A stretch of DNA of 64,000 nt. It comes from Tenrec ecaudatus. Its lineage: Eukaryota > Chordata > Mammalia > Afrosoricida > Tenrecidae. The stretch spans positions 129,748,937-129,812,936 of the forward strand of contig NC_134538.1 in the NCBI RefSeq assembly GCF_050624435.1, given 5' to 3'. The notes under the pieces are model-generated. The model ran no database searches. It worked only from the letters and a program-made list of their open reading frames with translations, and was not told where the DNA came from. This document shows, one piece after another, positions 1 to 12,161 of this stretch (the stretch's first letter is position 1; the number at the start of each line of letters is the position of its first letter). The position numbers and the translations under genes were made by a program.

Positions 1-85
1 CCCGTTTCCATGAAACTTTGAGGCCCTTTGTGTAATAGGAAAAAATGGATTAAATATACTTCAGCAAAATTTAAATGTGTTCTTA

Positions 86-1070
86 TCAAAAGCCCTGATA
101 AAAAATCATTGGGAGAAAATATTTGCAAAACACATATTTGAAAATTGTCTTGTAGATAGGACATACAAAGGCTTCCCATAAATCAGTAATAAAAAGGAAA
201 ACTTGGAAAATAACATACCCTATATATTTTAATAGACACTTCACAAAGAATATTGGAAAATTTAAATAATCATCTGAAGAAGCATCATTGGTCTCCAGGG
301 AAATGCAAACGAATACTACAATGAGGTCATCATTAAAACCAATGAAGTAGAAATGTTTGACAATTGCAGGTAAGGATGTGGACCAATTGGAAACCTTACA
401 TATTACAGTGAAACTGGAAAGTAATGCCTTAGGTACCTCCTGAAACACAAATACCAGAAGTGGGAGATTTTAAAAATTAGAAATATACGTTTGTACTATT
501 TTAGAGGCTAAAACTATCTGTTAGGGTCTCCGTCTTGTAATTGTCTTCCTGGTCAGATTGTGTGTTTATTTACAACTCAGAAATAATTAAATTTAGAATG
601 TACCTTAACACTGGTATGACTTGACTAACTTCACAAAAGAACACCCACCCCCCTTTCCAAAGACAATCATACCAAGTACAAGGTTCAGGAATTCCATTTA
701 TAGTTTTGGGAGACAAAATCCAATCTACAATATTGCATCACCATTTTTGAAAGAGCGATCTGGCAGTTTCTTTTAAATCTAAACCCAAATACAGACTACA
801 AAACCAAAATGAAAACTCACTGCCACCAACTCAATCCTGATTCATAGGATCCTGTGAGGCAAACTAGAATGGCACCTGTGGGCTTCTCACCTGTGAGATA
901 TGCATACTGACCCCAAAATTTCACTTCTAGATATTTATTCAAAAGATTACAGATAGATAGATATAGATTTAGATTTATATATATGTATATACGCACACGC
1001 TCTTTAAAGTTTGTAAAATATTCCATTATCTTTTCATTCCCGTTTTTTCATAAATTTTCCTATGCCGTAA
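86..1070 (+). repeat. Old L1 LINE fragment (end of ORF2 and 3' region)
   Basis: The stretch near 285-430 reads like the end of mammalian L1 ORF2, where codons for an 'E..K..Q..NEY..MRS' type segment precede the 3'UTR, and the stretch near 905-950 matches the L1 phrase around 'CACTTCTAGATATTTATTC'. The copy is sense on the plus strand, full of stops, and interrupted by unrelated sequence at about 470-660 and by a SINE at 800-895. It is a dead, 5'-truncated relic; family membership is by eye. Confidence 0.65.
800..895 (-). repeat. tRNA-derived SINE (AfroSINE type), partial
   Basis: Antisense SINE tail and body, recognisable by the 'ACTCACTGCCACC' motif followed by diverged forms of 'GATTCATAGGATCCTGTGAG'. 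It lacks the tRNA-like head and sits inside the older L1, so it inserted later. Confidence 0.7.
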
Positions 1071-1075
1071 ATCAT

Positions 1076-2512
1076 TTGTTTTGTTTGTTTATTTAATCAT
1101 TTTATTGGGGCCTCATGTAAGTCTTATCACAATACATACATATCCCCATTGTGTCAAGCACATTTACATATTCGTTGCCATCATTGTTCTCAAAACATTT
1201 TTTTTCTACTTGAGTCCTTGGTATCAGCTCCTCATTTTTTCCAGTACACCCCCCACCTTCCCTCACTCATGAACCCTTGATAGTTTATAAATTATTATTT
1301 TTTCATGTCTTACATTATCAAATGTCTTCCTTCACCCACTTTTCTGTTTTCTGTTCCCCAGGGAGGGTGTCATATATAGATCATTGTGATCGGTTCCCTC
1401 TTTCACCCCCACCTTCCCCTTCCCCTCCTAGTAAAGCTACTTTCATTATTGGTCCTGAGGGGTTTATCAGTCCTGGATTCCCTGTGATCCAGCTCTGATC
1501 TGTGCCAGTGTACATCCTCTATTCTAGCAGGGTTTGTAAGGTAGAATTGGGGTTATGATATTGGGGATGGGAGAAAGGGGAGGAAGCATTAAAGAAATAA
1601 AGGGAAGTTGTATGTTTCACTGATATTATACTGCACCCTGACAGGCTCATTTTCTCCCCATGACCCTTCTGTAAGGAGATGTCCTGTTGTCTAAATATGG
1701 GCTTTGGGTCTCCACTCTGCCCTCCCCTCACGCACAATGATATAATTTTTTTTTTGTCCTGGGTCTTTGATGCCTGATACCTGATCCTATCGACACCTTG
1801 TGATCACACAGGCTGGTGTGCTTCTTTCATGTGGGCTTTGTTGCTTCCAGCTAGATGGCTGCTCATTTATCTTCAAGCCTCTAAGACTCCAGATGCTATA
1901 TCTTTTGATATCCAGGCACCAACAGCTTTCTTCACTACATGTGTTTATGCACCTGCTTTGTCTATAGTGATCATGTTGGGAAGGTGAGCATCATGGAAGG
2001 CCAGTTTAATAGAGCAAAGTATTCTTGCAGTGAGGGAGTACTTAATTAGAGGCCCAATGTCAGTCTGCTACCGTAAAACAACATATAAATATATGTACAT
2101 AGATCTATATCCTTATCATTATATATAAATATATTTACATAGGTACATGCCTGTATTTCCACATCTATTAATGTCTTTTGCCTCTTAGCTCTTTCCTCTA
2201 TTTCCTTTTATTTTCCTTCTGTCCCACTATCATGTTTGATCTTCATTCGGCTCTTAGTAAATCCTCTTGGCTACATTGCACTTGATTAAACCCCACCACG
2301 TACTCTACACCCTCCTTGCCATTGAATTTTGATCACTGTTGTTCCCTTGTCCCTGGGTTTTTTGGCCCCTTCTTCCTTTCCCTCCCCTCCCCCTCCCCAT
2401 TTCCCCCCAGAACCATCAGTCCCTTTGTTTTCTTCTCAGGATTGTTTACCTTGCCTATCTTATATAGATAGACATGAAAAAGAAAGCCTATAAAGAGTTC
2501 CAGGTCAATCTG
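1076..2512 (-). repeat. L1-type 3' retroposon, about 1.4 kb, antisense copy 1
   Basis: The left edge is a T-rich run followed by the reverse complement of the conserved 3' end 'CCCCTAATAAAATG'. The body contains the same ordered blocks as the copies at 12299-13620 and 24223-25661: the 'CACCAGCCTGTGTGATCAC' block (antisense here at about 1800), a pyrimidine-rich stretch, and a G-rich strand opposite 2350-2410. These blocks match my memory of the afrotherian L1 3'UTR. No ORF2 codons are visible. The 5' edge falls at the same element position as the copy at 24223-25661. Confidence 0.75.
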
Positions 2513-3305
2513 TTGACCTAAAAGGCGTTTCAACTCAGCTGCTGTTTTGATAAATTAGATGGTCTCTTTAGAAAACTAAATTAAATATATCATGATAAAC
2601 CTATAGCTTTAAATATTATTATTCACAAATGTATATTTGCAGTATAGATCTTATTTTTGCTTTTCAGACATTTGAAAACAATGTCTGGCTAAACATTCCT
2701 GCCTAAATAGCCTTCAGAGTCTTCACATTTGAAAATTCAGAAATAACTCAGTATTTTACTCCATTTATCCCATAAAGTTTTCTTTAGCTCAGTTATCTAT
2801 TCCAAACAAAAGTTGTATATAACAGAAGTTATCATAAACCCACCTTCATACTAATTCACTAAAAGCAGTCAATCTCTGGTGTTATTATTTTAGGCTCTGA
2901 ACATTCATCTTTTATGATATTTTAAATACCTATGAAAATTTAGAAAACAGAAAAACAGCAAGGACTGGAATCACCAATGGCTTCATTATACAATGGTCCA
3001 ATACTATGACTTCATTTTATAATGGTACCATACAATGTGTTTCTTTTTTTTTCTTTTTTAATAACAATATGGTTCTATATGTTTTTATAGTGAAATATTA
3101 TATCAATTTTCTGTACCCTGCTTTTATTGTTAATGTAATGTTATAACATAAAATATCTCCAAGTTTACCACTTGGTCCTTGTAAAGATTTTAGAAGCACT
3201 ACAATATATTTAATCACCTTATATTCCACACGTCACAAGCTGCATTCAAAATGTGTGTGTATTATTATAGACATTATTTAACCAGTCCCTATAAAATACA
3301 TGTTG
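2513..3305. other. Unassigned A+T-rich sequence
   Basis: I see no gene, RNA or recognisable repeat here. The stretch is rich in short A/T runs and has no long open frame. Confidence 0.5.
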
Positions 3306-3309
3306 CTAA

Positions 3310-3425
3310 TAGTTGCTAGGTGTTGTTGAGTCAGTTCCTACTCAACGCGACCTTGTGTAAAACAGCACGAAACATTGTCCAGCCCTGTGCCACCCTCATG
3401 ACTGTGATTGTTGTCATCCTGAACT
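3310..3425 (-). repeat. RTE (BovB-like) 3' end fragment
   Basis: Antisense copy of the RTE 3' terminal region: 'GTTGTTGAGTCAGTTCC' followed by a diverged 'ACAGCACGAAACATTGTCC' segment, the same arrangement as at 36395 and 35215. Non-coding, truncated. Confidence 0.7.
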
Positions 3426-4555
3426 CTATGCATTAAATGAGAGAGTTTAAATACAAAAACTAATTCACTTCCGTCCATAAACATCTACATTTGGACTTCT
3501 ACATGCAAGAAAGAAAAATGTATCAAGCTTACTGCTCTGCTTGGGAAAAAAAATACCAAAAAAAAAAAAAGTGCTCACCAAAATATGTAAAACAATCTAA
3601 CAATATTTTTCAAATATTTAACATCAGAAATCACAGATATGGAAACCAATGCAGTGATTTTTATGATTTTACCACGTCAGGCTATGGCACAGAAGGGGAA
3701 AATGCAAGCAAATCCTGGCTTAATTGAGTAGAGGGGATAGAGCTTAGAGGCCAAAGAGAGCCAGGTGGTGGCGGCACACATCCTGCGGTCACTACGATGG
3801 CAGAAATGAGACAATTGCACAGAGAGGACGCTGGTTGTCAGCATTGAGACCTCCTGCCTCAGTGGTGTACTGATCACTATATACAGAAGAGAAAACTACT
3901 CCAGGGCTGTGAAAATAATTTTCTGAAAGGTTGAAGGGAAAAATGTTTGAATACACATGGAGTGAGGACTAGCAAATGCTCCTACATAACAAGCCAGATT
4001 AGATCACCTTCAAATTCACAGAACATTAGGAGAGTTATTCAGAAGGCCCTTGCCTCACTAATGAGAAAAGCTAGCACCAGAGGAAACACTGAGCTGTACT
4101 TTTCTGACAAAGATTGAAATTAAGATCCCAAAAGATCAAATGGTTGGCAAGTAAGTTAATCAGGTCCCACAACAAAATTCAAGAATATTTTCCCGGTGAG
4201 AATGACTCAGCCTCCAAGATGAAAATGTCTGCCATGTGATAAGAAAAGGTTCAGACATGCAAAACAGCAGAATAAAATCCAGCTTACATTAAAATGAAAA
4301 GTAGGAAAAAGGAAGGAATGTCTTTCTGTGGCTCCACAAACTTTCTATAATGATATTCACAATTCTTTCAAATATATTCAGTCTTTCACGAAATGGATCC
4401 TGCCTCCTTCATCAGCCTCGTATCTCAACATTTTAATTCCCACCTATTTTCGGGGTGAGTTATTTATTTAACCGTGTGTTCTTTATTCTACCTTACATTA
4501 TCTAGATGGTTGTAAATTGTATGCTAGAAGGGTTATACTAGTCATTGACCGTTTA
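3426..4555. other. Unassigned sequence
   Basis: No supported gene or repeat. It contains a 12-A run near 3558 and a slightly G+C-richer patch at 3730-3860 that I could not place. Confidence 0.45.
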
Positions 4556-4559
4556 AGGT

Positions 4560-7500
4560 AGTTTCTGTTTGGGGCCATTGAATAGGTTCTGGTTCATAGC
4601 AATTCTATGGGCAACAGAATGACATTCCACTTGGACCCGTCCCAGCCTTCACAATTGTTTTGCTTACACCATGGTTGTAGCCACTGTGATAATTCATCTC
4701 CATGAGGATCTTTCTCTTTTTTGCTGCCCTTATATGTTGCCAAACTTAATGGCCTTGTTGTCTCCTGCCAACAGGTCGGAAGAACTGAGACAAAGTCTCA
4801 ATATCCTTGCTGACAATGAGCTCTCTGGCTGCACTTCTTTAAGACGGATTTGTTTCTTCTTTGGGTAGTCCTTGGTCCTGCCCATGTTCTTTATCAGTGG
4901 CATAAGTCACATGCAACGACTCTGCTTTGCTCTTCTTTCACTGGTTAACTTTCACATGCTTATGAGGAGATTGAAAATGCCATGGCTTAGTTCCAGCAAA
5001 CCTTAGGATTCAAGATCTTTGCGTTTCAATACTTTAAAGAGGTGCGCAACAGATTTACCCACGACAGTATGTTATTTGATCTCTTGACTGTTGCTACCTT
5101 GAGCATGGATTTGGATCCAAAGATAAAATCCTTGACAATGTGAATTGTTCCTCCACTTCTCATGATATTACCTATTAGTTCGGTTTTGAACAAACTAGTG
5201 AGGATTCGGGTTTTGTTTACTTTAACCTGTCATTCATATTGAACACTGCAAACCTTAATCTTCATCAGCACGTGCTTCAAGCGCTCCTCATTCCCAGCAA
5301 GCAAGTTTGTGCCATCTGCGTGTCAAAGATTGTAACAACCCTTCGTCCATTCCTGATGTCAGGTTCTTTTCCATATCGTGCACCCTCTTTGCTCAGCATA
5401 CAGAACGAATAAGTCAGAGGATACAACCCTGACACATACCTGTCCTCATTTTAGGCCCTTAGTCTGGTTGAACAATTGCCTCTTTATCCATGTAGAAGTT
5501 CTGCATGAGCACAACGGAGTATGCTAGAAACCCTATTCTTCTTAATACTACCCATAGTTTAATATCCAAACAGTCAAGTGCCATTTCAAATTCAAGAAAA
5601 CTAAAGTAACCATGTTTCTGGTATCCTCTACTTTCAGCCAAGACCCATCTGCTATTGGCAAGGATACCATTCTGTCAAATTCTCGTTGGCAGCCAGTCTG
5701 TCAGTGTTCCATTATTGAAGGCTCTTCAGCAAAATTTAATTGCATGTGATATTAATGGTCTTGTTCTTTAATTTTCACATGTCATTGAGTCATCTTTCTT
5801 TGAAATGCGTGCAAATGTGAATCTCATCCAGTCAATTGGTCAGGTAGCCATCTCCCAAATTTTGTGCCATAGGTGAGTGTGTGCTTCCAGTGATTCACCA
5901 GCTTGTTGAAATATTTCAATTTGCCTTCTACCAATCTCTGGAGCCTTGTTTTTCACTAATGCCTCCAGTGTAGCTGGGGTTTCCTCCTTTAGCAACATTG
6001 ATTCTTATTCACATGCTAGTTTTTAAATAGTTAAATGCCATCTAACTATTTTTAGGCACAGTGACTCTGTGTATTCTTTCCATCTTCTTTTGAACCTTCT
6101 TGCATTGTCCAAAATTTCCCCATAGAATCCTTGAATATTGCAACCCAAAGCTTAATTTTTTTCAATTATTTTATTTAAAATATGCTGAGCTTGTTCTTCC
6201 TTTTTAGTATTCTCATTCTAGGTCTTTGCACAAGTCATTATAATACTTCTTGAATTGAACTTGGAAATTTCCTGCTAATCTCTTTTATTTCATAGTTTCA
6301 TTCATTTGCTTTAGCTTCTCTATGATTGTGTTCATCTGAGTGGAGAAACAAATTCATAGACACTCATGTGTATAAGAAAGCTTTATATCACAGAGCAATT
6401 GTATATTAAGAAAACGTCCCAACCCAGTCTAGATCAATCCATATGTCTGATATTAGCCCATATGTCCAGTAACAGTCTGTAAAATCCTCTGCAGACTCAC
6501 GCAGCCCATGAAGGAAGATCACAGGCCAGCAGGTGGAAAGTCTTGTGCATCCAAGGGCAGCGGAAGCATCTTAGGCTCTGGCTGCCATTAGCATAGCTCC
6601 GTGTGTCTTTTCAACAGGAATTTCTCACAGGGAGAATGTGGATCTGGCCTGCAGTGAGCTATTTATCACCTTCATGCCTCCAAAATGGGGTCATCAAGAT
6701 GCAACTTGATTGACAGGCTAGACACCACCCCTACATAAGTTGACAGGAGAGTATGTATCTGCCACAATCTTAAAAACAAGTTTCAGTCTCTTTTGACATC
6801 TAATTTGATCTGTTCTTTCTTTCTTGTCTTTTTAATTATGCATTGCTCTTTATTCATGTATGATATTCTTGATATGTTTACATAGCTCATTAGGACTTCA
6901 ATCATTAGTGTTCAGAGTCAAATCTCTTCTTGAGATGCTCTTGAAATTCAGGTGGAATATACTCCAGGTCATATTTGGCTCCTCTCATGGACTTATTTTA
7001 ATGTCCTTTAAAACTTCAGCTTTCATATTAGCAATTGATGTACTGTTCTACAGCCAACCACTTGGCTGCTGACGCCAAGCTTCTCCATCTGCTCTTCCCA
7101 CAGATGTAGTCAATTTGATTTCTGGGTAGTCCATCGTGAGAAGCCTACATATATTGTAGTCATTTGTGTTGCTGAACGGATTTTTTCAATAAGGTTGTTG
7201 GTCTTGCTATACTCTATCATGTGATCTTCAGCTTCATTTTTATACCAAGGCCCATTTATTCATTCCTCTTTGTTTCCTATTTTTGCATCCCAATTGGCAA
7301 AGATTATCAATGTACCTTGAATATATGTTTGTTCAATTTCAGACTGAAAATCTTGATAGAATTCTTTAATTTCTTCATCACTATGTTTACTGGTTGGTGT
7401 ATGAATTTGAATAATAATTTTTAACTGGATTTTCTCATATGCTATAGCTATCATCGTGTCACAGACAGCATTGTACTGCAGGGTGGACCTTGAAATGTTC

Positions 7501-8095
7501 CTTTTGAAAATCAATGTACCACCAATTCACTTGAATTTACTGTACCTACCATAATAAATAATATGGTTATCTCTTTCAAAATTGGCTAAACAAGTTCATT
7601 CCATCTCACCAAGTTTAAGATATCTATCTTTATATTTTATATTTAATTATTGATAATATATGATTTTCTAGATTCATATTTCATACATTCCAGGTTCCAT
7701 TTATTCATGGATGTTTGCATCAGTTTCTTCTCATTTTGCGTCATGTTCCATCAGGAAACAAAGGTCCTGAAAGACTTACTCAATCCCTATAATTATGGTT
7801 GACTTTACTTTAAGAAAACACTTCTTCCTCAGTTATATTTATAGAGTCTTCCAAACTGAGGGGCTCATCCTGCCTCACTATAGCTGATAGTTTCTTCACG
7901 GCTATTCGTGGTATTTTCAGTGGCTAATTCCACACAAGTACACAGGGGATTCTTCACAATCTGTTGTTAGCCTGGGTGGTCTTCTGAAACCTGTTTACCT
8001 TGGGTGATCGTGCTGGTATCTGAAACAATAATAACTGAGCTTCCCATGTCATAGCAACACACAAGCCACTAAAATGTGACAAACTGATCAGCTTT
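4560..8095 (-). repeat. Nearly full-length RTE (BovB-like) LINE, inactive
   Basis: Minus-strand RTE LINE, about 3.1 kb of element plus a nested insertion at 6345-6770. RTE elements encode one protein with an N-terminal APE-like endonuclease and a reverse transcriptase that copies RNA at a nicked target. The endonuclease part is readable at 7260-7514, with a degenerate 'NWDAKIGN' in place of the family's GDWNAKVGN-type motif. The reverse transcriptase part occupies about 4900-6300. The catalytic YADD has decayed to HADG at 5311-5322 (read on the minus strand), next to a stop. The 3' end lies near 4560 and the 5' end near 8095. Stops and frameshifts throughout show a long-dead copy. It is the most complete RTE in the window and a useful guide for ordering the fragments elsewhere. 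Confidence 0.85.
6345..6770 (-). repeat. Unclassified 0.4-0.5 kb repeat, copy A
   Basis: Inserted in the RTE. It shares ordered blocks with copies at 32736, 35697, 39646 and 55780: 'GAGAAACAAATTCATAGAC' at one end, a middle block around 'GAAGATCACAGGCCAG', and 'TTGACAGGCTAGAC' near the other end. No coding capacity seen. The terminal TG...CA of some copies would fit a solo LTR, but I cannot name the family. Confidence 0.7.
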
Positions 8096-8400
8096 GAAAG
8101 TACTCAGTACAGATAAAACCAAGTTCTGAACCATTTAAAAATGCTCATGCTATCACAGAAACACACTTAACCTAAAAAGTTGATAATGAACTCCACAGTC
8201 TGTTATAGAATGATATGCCCCCAAAATAGATCCTCAGGTGGCTTTTCAATGTGGATCTCTTGATTCATAATTTAATATGGATCTTTTGCCTCCATTGTCC
8301 ATAAAAACAGCACCAACAATAATGACTTTATGGAGCAAACAGCATGAGAATTGCTAACCAACTGCTCTTAATTTTGAGTTCAGAGTAGTTACTTGTGAAC
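8096..8400. other. Unassigned sequence upstream of the U1 copy
   Basis: No gene seen. I found no convincing snRNA proximal sequence element at the position expected for a true U1 gene, about 50-60 bases before the RNA start. Confidence 0.45.
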
Positions 8401-8573
8401 CCTTTTACCCGGCAGGGGAGATACCATGATCACGAAGGTGGTTTTCCCAGGGCGAGGCTTATCCATTGCACTCCGGATGTGCTGACCCCTGCGATTTCCC
8501 CAAATGTGGGAAACTCAACTGCATAATTTGTGGTAGTGGGGGACTGCGTTCGCGCTCTCCCCTAAAAAAAAAA
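8401..8573 (+). pseudogene. RNU1 (pseudogene): U1 snRNA retropseudogene, full length, with A-run
   Basis: The first 164 bases align to mammalian U1 snRNA without a gap; position n of U1 is base 8400+n. I count 8 differences: nucleotides 1-4, 10, 117, 157 and 164. Loop I (U1-70K site), loop II with the 'ATTGCACTCC' U1A site, and the Sm site 'AATTTGTGG' are intact. The 5' end that pairs with 5' splice sites is damaged: nucleotides 1-4 do not match and U10 is C. The RNA is followed directly by a run of 10 A (8564-8573) in place of a U1 3' box. No proximal sequence element is evident. This fits L1-mediated retroposition of a U1 transcript, perhaps joined at nucleotide 5. The near-perfect body suggests a fairly recent event. 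A transcribed variant gene is the less likely alternative. Confidence 0.9.
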
Positions 8574-9433
8574 GTGTGGCATTTCATCTAGCACAGCATT
8601 CTGCTATGTAAAAGACTCTGACAATTAGAAAATAAAGTATTCTCATCCTCAGAACACTCCCCAGCGGGTAATAAAGAGGAAAGAGAGGAATTCTCTTGGA
8701 TAAAAGATGTTTTCATCAGAGAGTTTGCCTGTCTCGCTCCTTCAACAGTATTTATGAACTGTTCACAAAACAGCACTTACTATAAATAGGTATTTTGTTG
8801 CCCACTTATGCTGGGGAGGCACAGTTCCTGGAATTGGCCAGAGCGAACCCAGTACTGTTTCTGCAGGATCCAAAACTGAAGATCGATATGGAAGAAGTTC
8901 TGACATGCCATTGGAAGGTGGGAGGGAGGCTAAAGTAGTTCACTGTGAAATGAACCTGAGAGCACAGCCACTTAACATGTTGCTCTGTGTCATTGAGCTT
9001 AAACTAAAGAAAGAGAAAAGAAAATGCAAGCAGAGAATTTTCAGGACAGCCTCTAAAATGCGTCGATGAGCACTGAGGTGAGGAAGTGTGAGATCCAGAC
9101 ACTCTGAGAAGAGGTGAAAATGAAAATCTACCAGGTAATCCCGTCCAGAATAGGATATTTCTTCCTCCTGAAAAACACAAAGGTGCTGTGTACCAAAATA
9201 AAGCCATAGCTCTTTTTAAAAACTTTCTGTCACTAATAGGTCTCTGTATTTATTTCTGACCAAGAACAAGTGAAAGGCTTTTGGCTTGCTTGATGGTTGT
9301 TAATAAGTGATGAAAAAATCAAGCTGGTAAAGTCACAGTGAAAAACAAGGATGGTAAAATTACTTTACCAAACATTTATTATATAGACACATACCACCAA
9401 AATCTATAGACAAAAGGGTTTATAGGAAACAAT
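8574..9433. other. Unassigned sequence
   Basis: No gene or clear repeat. Short open frames here are not supported by any recognisable protein motif. Confidence 0.45.
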
Positions 9434-9435
9434 TA

Positions 9436-10290
9436 TGAGGAGGTACCCCTTCCCCCAAAATGGAATTTTTTTCAAAGTTATGTATTTAATTTTTTTACAA
9501 AAAACCCTTATCACTTTCAAAGTATTCTCCATTAAACTTGATGCATTTGTCAAATCTGTGATTCAATTCTTGAAAAAGGTTTTCCAATTTCTGTTTCAAT
9601 GACTGAAAGCACCTCCCTTTTTTTCTTCATCCCTTCTGTATCTTCAGATTGCTATCCTTTCATGTCCCTCTTCATTTGTGGAAACAAAAAGAAGTCACAT
9701 GGAGTGAGGTCTGGTGAGTAGGGTGCAGGGGGCAAGGGAGCATGCTGTTTTTTGCCAAAGACTGGAGCACTTGGATGGCTACATGAGCAGGTGCTTTCTC
9801 GTGGTGGCAAAACCAGTCCCCTGTCTGCCACAAATCAGGCCTATTATATAATCTTTCAGAACTTCTAAATAGAAAGCTTCCATTCAGGAAGTTGACAGAT
9901 ACCTGGAAAGAGGTTTGTCATTAATCAATATTTCACCTTTCTTGATATAAGAAAAAACACTCATATATTTGGGTTTTTCCCATAGCACTGTCCTTGTAAG
10001 CTGTATTAGATACCACAACAGTTTCTCTAGCATTTTTCCAGAGCAGGAAACGGAATTTCTCAGCCACACACTGTTCTCTTAAATTGGCCACCGCAAAATA
10101 CGAAGTTTGAGCAAAACACCATTTATAAAAAATTTCACTGAGACCAGAGTGAACCTTCCCAGGTGACGCCACTGGGTGCACTAGCCCAGAGCTAGTTGCT
10201 GGATGCTCACTCAGCAGGAAAATTGCGTACTATGAAATCCCTGCCCAGCAGAGCTTTTTTCAGTGTTTTTAATTGGTGGGAGACCCCTCA
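9436..10290 (-). mobile_element. mariner DNA transposon, internally deleted
   Basis: An 855-bp minus-strand mariner. Both ends carry the same inverted repeat beginning TGAGG(A/G)G and running into a C-rich then A-rich stretch. A TA lies just outside the left end (9434-9435), as expected for mariner. Minus-strand reading at 9933-10181 gives an N-terminal helix-turn-helix part ending in a 'GKTQIYECF' segment. The C-terminal catalytic part shows 'HHEKAPAHVA' (9777-9806), where the usual second catalytic Asp is Glu, and 'APYSPDLTPCDFFLF' near 9682-9727. The two motifs are about 34 residues apart, as in DD34D transposases, with a one-base frameshift between. The central domain with the first Asp is missing, so it is inactive. 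Confidence 0.88.
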
Positions 10291-11180
10291 CTTGATATCC
10301 CTAGGGGTATCTTTCAACATCTATTTGAAACTGATGGGAAGGTAAGTGGGAAATAAGAGCAAGTGACATCTTCATCAGTCAGTCATAATAAAAATTACCC
10401 TGAGCGATGAAGTGGCAATCATACCCAGCTTCTCCTTACATAAAGATGAGGGACATGTACTTTTTTAGGATTTTATTTTCTGCCATGGCCATAATTTCAA
10501 AACAACTGAAAAGGTGTTTCAGTCTGAAGCAATGTCTATTGTGCCAACATGTTACATATTTCTGAACAGTGTCTTTAAAATATTGATGATTTTGCAAAAG
10601 TTTCATTTGCTTCAGACATGCTTAAAACATAAATAAGAAATATGGCCCTGTAATGGAAGATATTTAATCATTCATAGTGAAATCACATTAGATAACAAAG
10701 AAATCCATGTCTATATGTACGTGTGTATATGCACAACTGCACCAATTAAACCTTAATTTAATTAATCACTTTTGTGTCTGAATGTGTGTGACTATCAAAT
10801 TACAGAATATATTGCAGAAATGACTCAGGGCATAATGCTTTTTCTCCAGCAACCTAAGCTTAGAGAGCAGGTAAAAGATTTTAAATGCTAAAAAGCTTTT
10901 CTGCTGTGTCAGTAGTAATTCCAGAAACATGTACTTTTTGAAGCATTTATTCTTTTCCCCAAAGGGCATAAAGTGGCAAATTTTGAAATAGTAGCACTTT
11001 AAAGATATATTTTAGAAAGTAGAGTTCCCTCTTTAGTGGTAGTATGCCTGGAAACTAGTGTCCCTTTCACCCGAAATCATGGGCTTGAGGCAATAAAGAA
11101 ATGATTGAGCAGTTTTGCACAACCATCATGCTCTGGACCCTGGATTCCACACTTCACATACATCATCTCATGTGTATTCG
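10291..11180. other. Unassigned A+T-rich sequence
   Basis: No gene or confident repeat seen. Confidence 0.45.
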
Positions 11181-11182
11181 AA

Positions 11183-11310
11183 GCAGCCTGGGTCAACTAA
11201 GTGTGGGGCTGTAAACAGAAAGGTCAACAGTTCAAACCCACCAGCCACTCTCAGGGAAAGGTAGAGTGGTATCATTTCAGACAGATTTACAGCTTTGGAA
11301 ACCATATGGT
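11183..11310 (+). repeat. tRNA-derived SINE (AfroSINE type)
   Basis: Sense copy: a tRNA-like head with 'GGTCAACAGTTCAAACCCAC' as the Pol III B-box region, then a body with diverged 'TTACAGCTTTGGAAACC'. The tail is truncated. Confidence 0.75.
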
Positions 11311-11451
11311 ATAGGTCAACTTCAAGGGTCAGCAAACTGGATTTTTGAGTCATATGTGTCTCTTTTAGTCCAAACAAGTGGCTCCAAAGGGAAATAGAAT
11401 AATTTTAAGAATAATACTCAGGTAATGGTGATTTCCTTTGCTTTTTAAAAC

Positions 11452-11475
11452 ATATATATATATATATATATATAT
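11452..11475. repeat. (AT)n microsatellite
   Basis: Twelve uninterrupted AT units. Confidence 0.95.
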
Positions 11476-11907
11476 CTTGAAAAATTTTTGTGAGGGATAG
11501 AGTTGGCCCTTCCATCTTAAAAGTGTGCAGACCCCCTATTCTATCCTATAGAGTTGCTTTTAATTGCAACCTAGTCAATGGTACTAGCTTTGGTTTTTCT
11601 GTTGATTTTTTTTATAGGGTGAATGTGATCATCAGCACACACGTGGGAATAATGAAGTTAAATATCTTAAGTTCTATGTGACCCTTGAGAAATGATGGAG
11701 TCTGAGTGAAATCCAAATCCTTGCTTCTAAATTTCACTCTGGTCAATTATACTAAGGACACTATGAAACTAGTGGTTTAATTTTTACTTAGAAGAGTCAA
11801 CTCGGCCATCTGAGCTATTTCTGCAAGGAAACGGTCTTACATATTTAAGATTTCACCTCTCTGTGTCCCATGGTGTCCTAAGCAAGCTTCAATTAAAACA
11901 TTGGCTC

Positions 11908-12161
11908 CCTTCCAGACTCCGGATAGGGCAAGATATGACAAAATAACAATGTATAAATTACCAAGGGCACATGAGGGAGGGGGGAACGGGGAGGGAGGGA
12001 AAAAGCAAAAAAGAGGACCTGATGCAAATGGCTTAAGTGGAGAGCAAATGCTTTGAGAATGATTGGGGCAGGGAATGTGCAGATGTGCTTTATACAATTG
12101 ATGTATGTATATGTATGGATTGTGATAAGAGTTGTATGAGCCCCTAATAAAATGTTTAAAA
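11908..12161 (+). repeat. L1-type 3' end insertion with target-site duplication
   Basis: A 254-bp 5'-truncated sense copy of the L1-type 3' end finishing in 'CCCCTAATAAAATGTTTAAA'. It is flanked by 13-base duplications, 'AAAACATTGGCTC' (11895-11907) and 'AAAACATTGACTC' (12162-12174), which differ at one base. This is normal target-primed insertion. It is the same subfamily as the 25700-26096 copy, sharing the 'GGATAGGGCAAGATATGAC' block. Confidence 0.88.

Noticed and set aside
7260-7514. Stand-alone endonuclease gene
   Set aside because: It is the endonuclease part of the dead RTE at 4560-8095.
8401-8573. Functional U1 snRNA gene
   Set aside because: The A-run directly after the RNA, the lack of an evident PSE and the damaged 5' end favour a retropseudogene.
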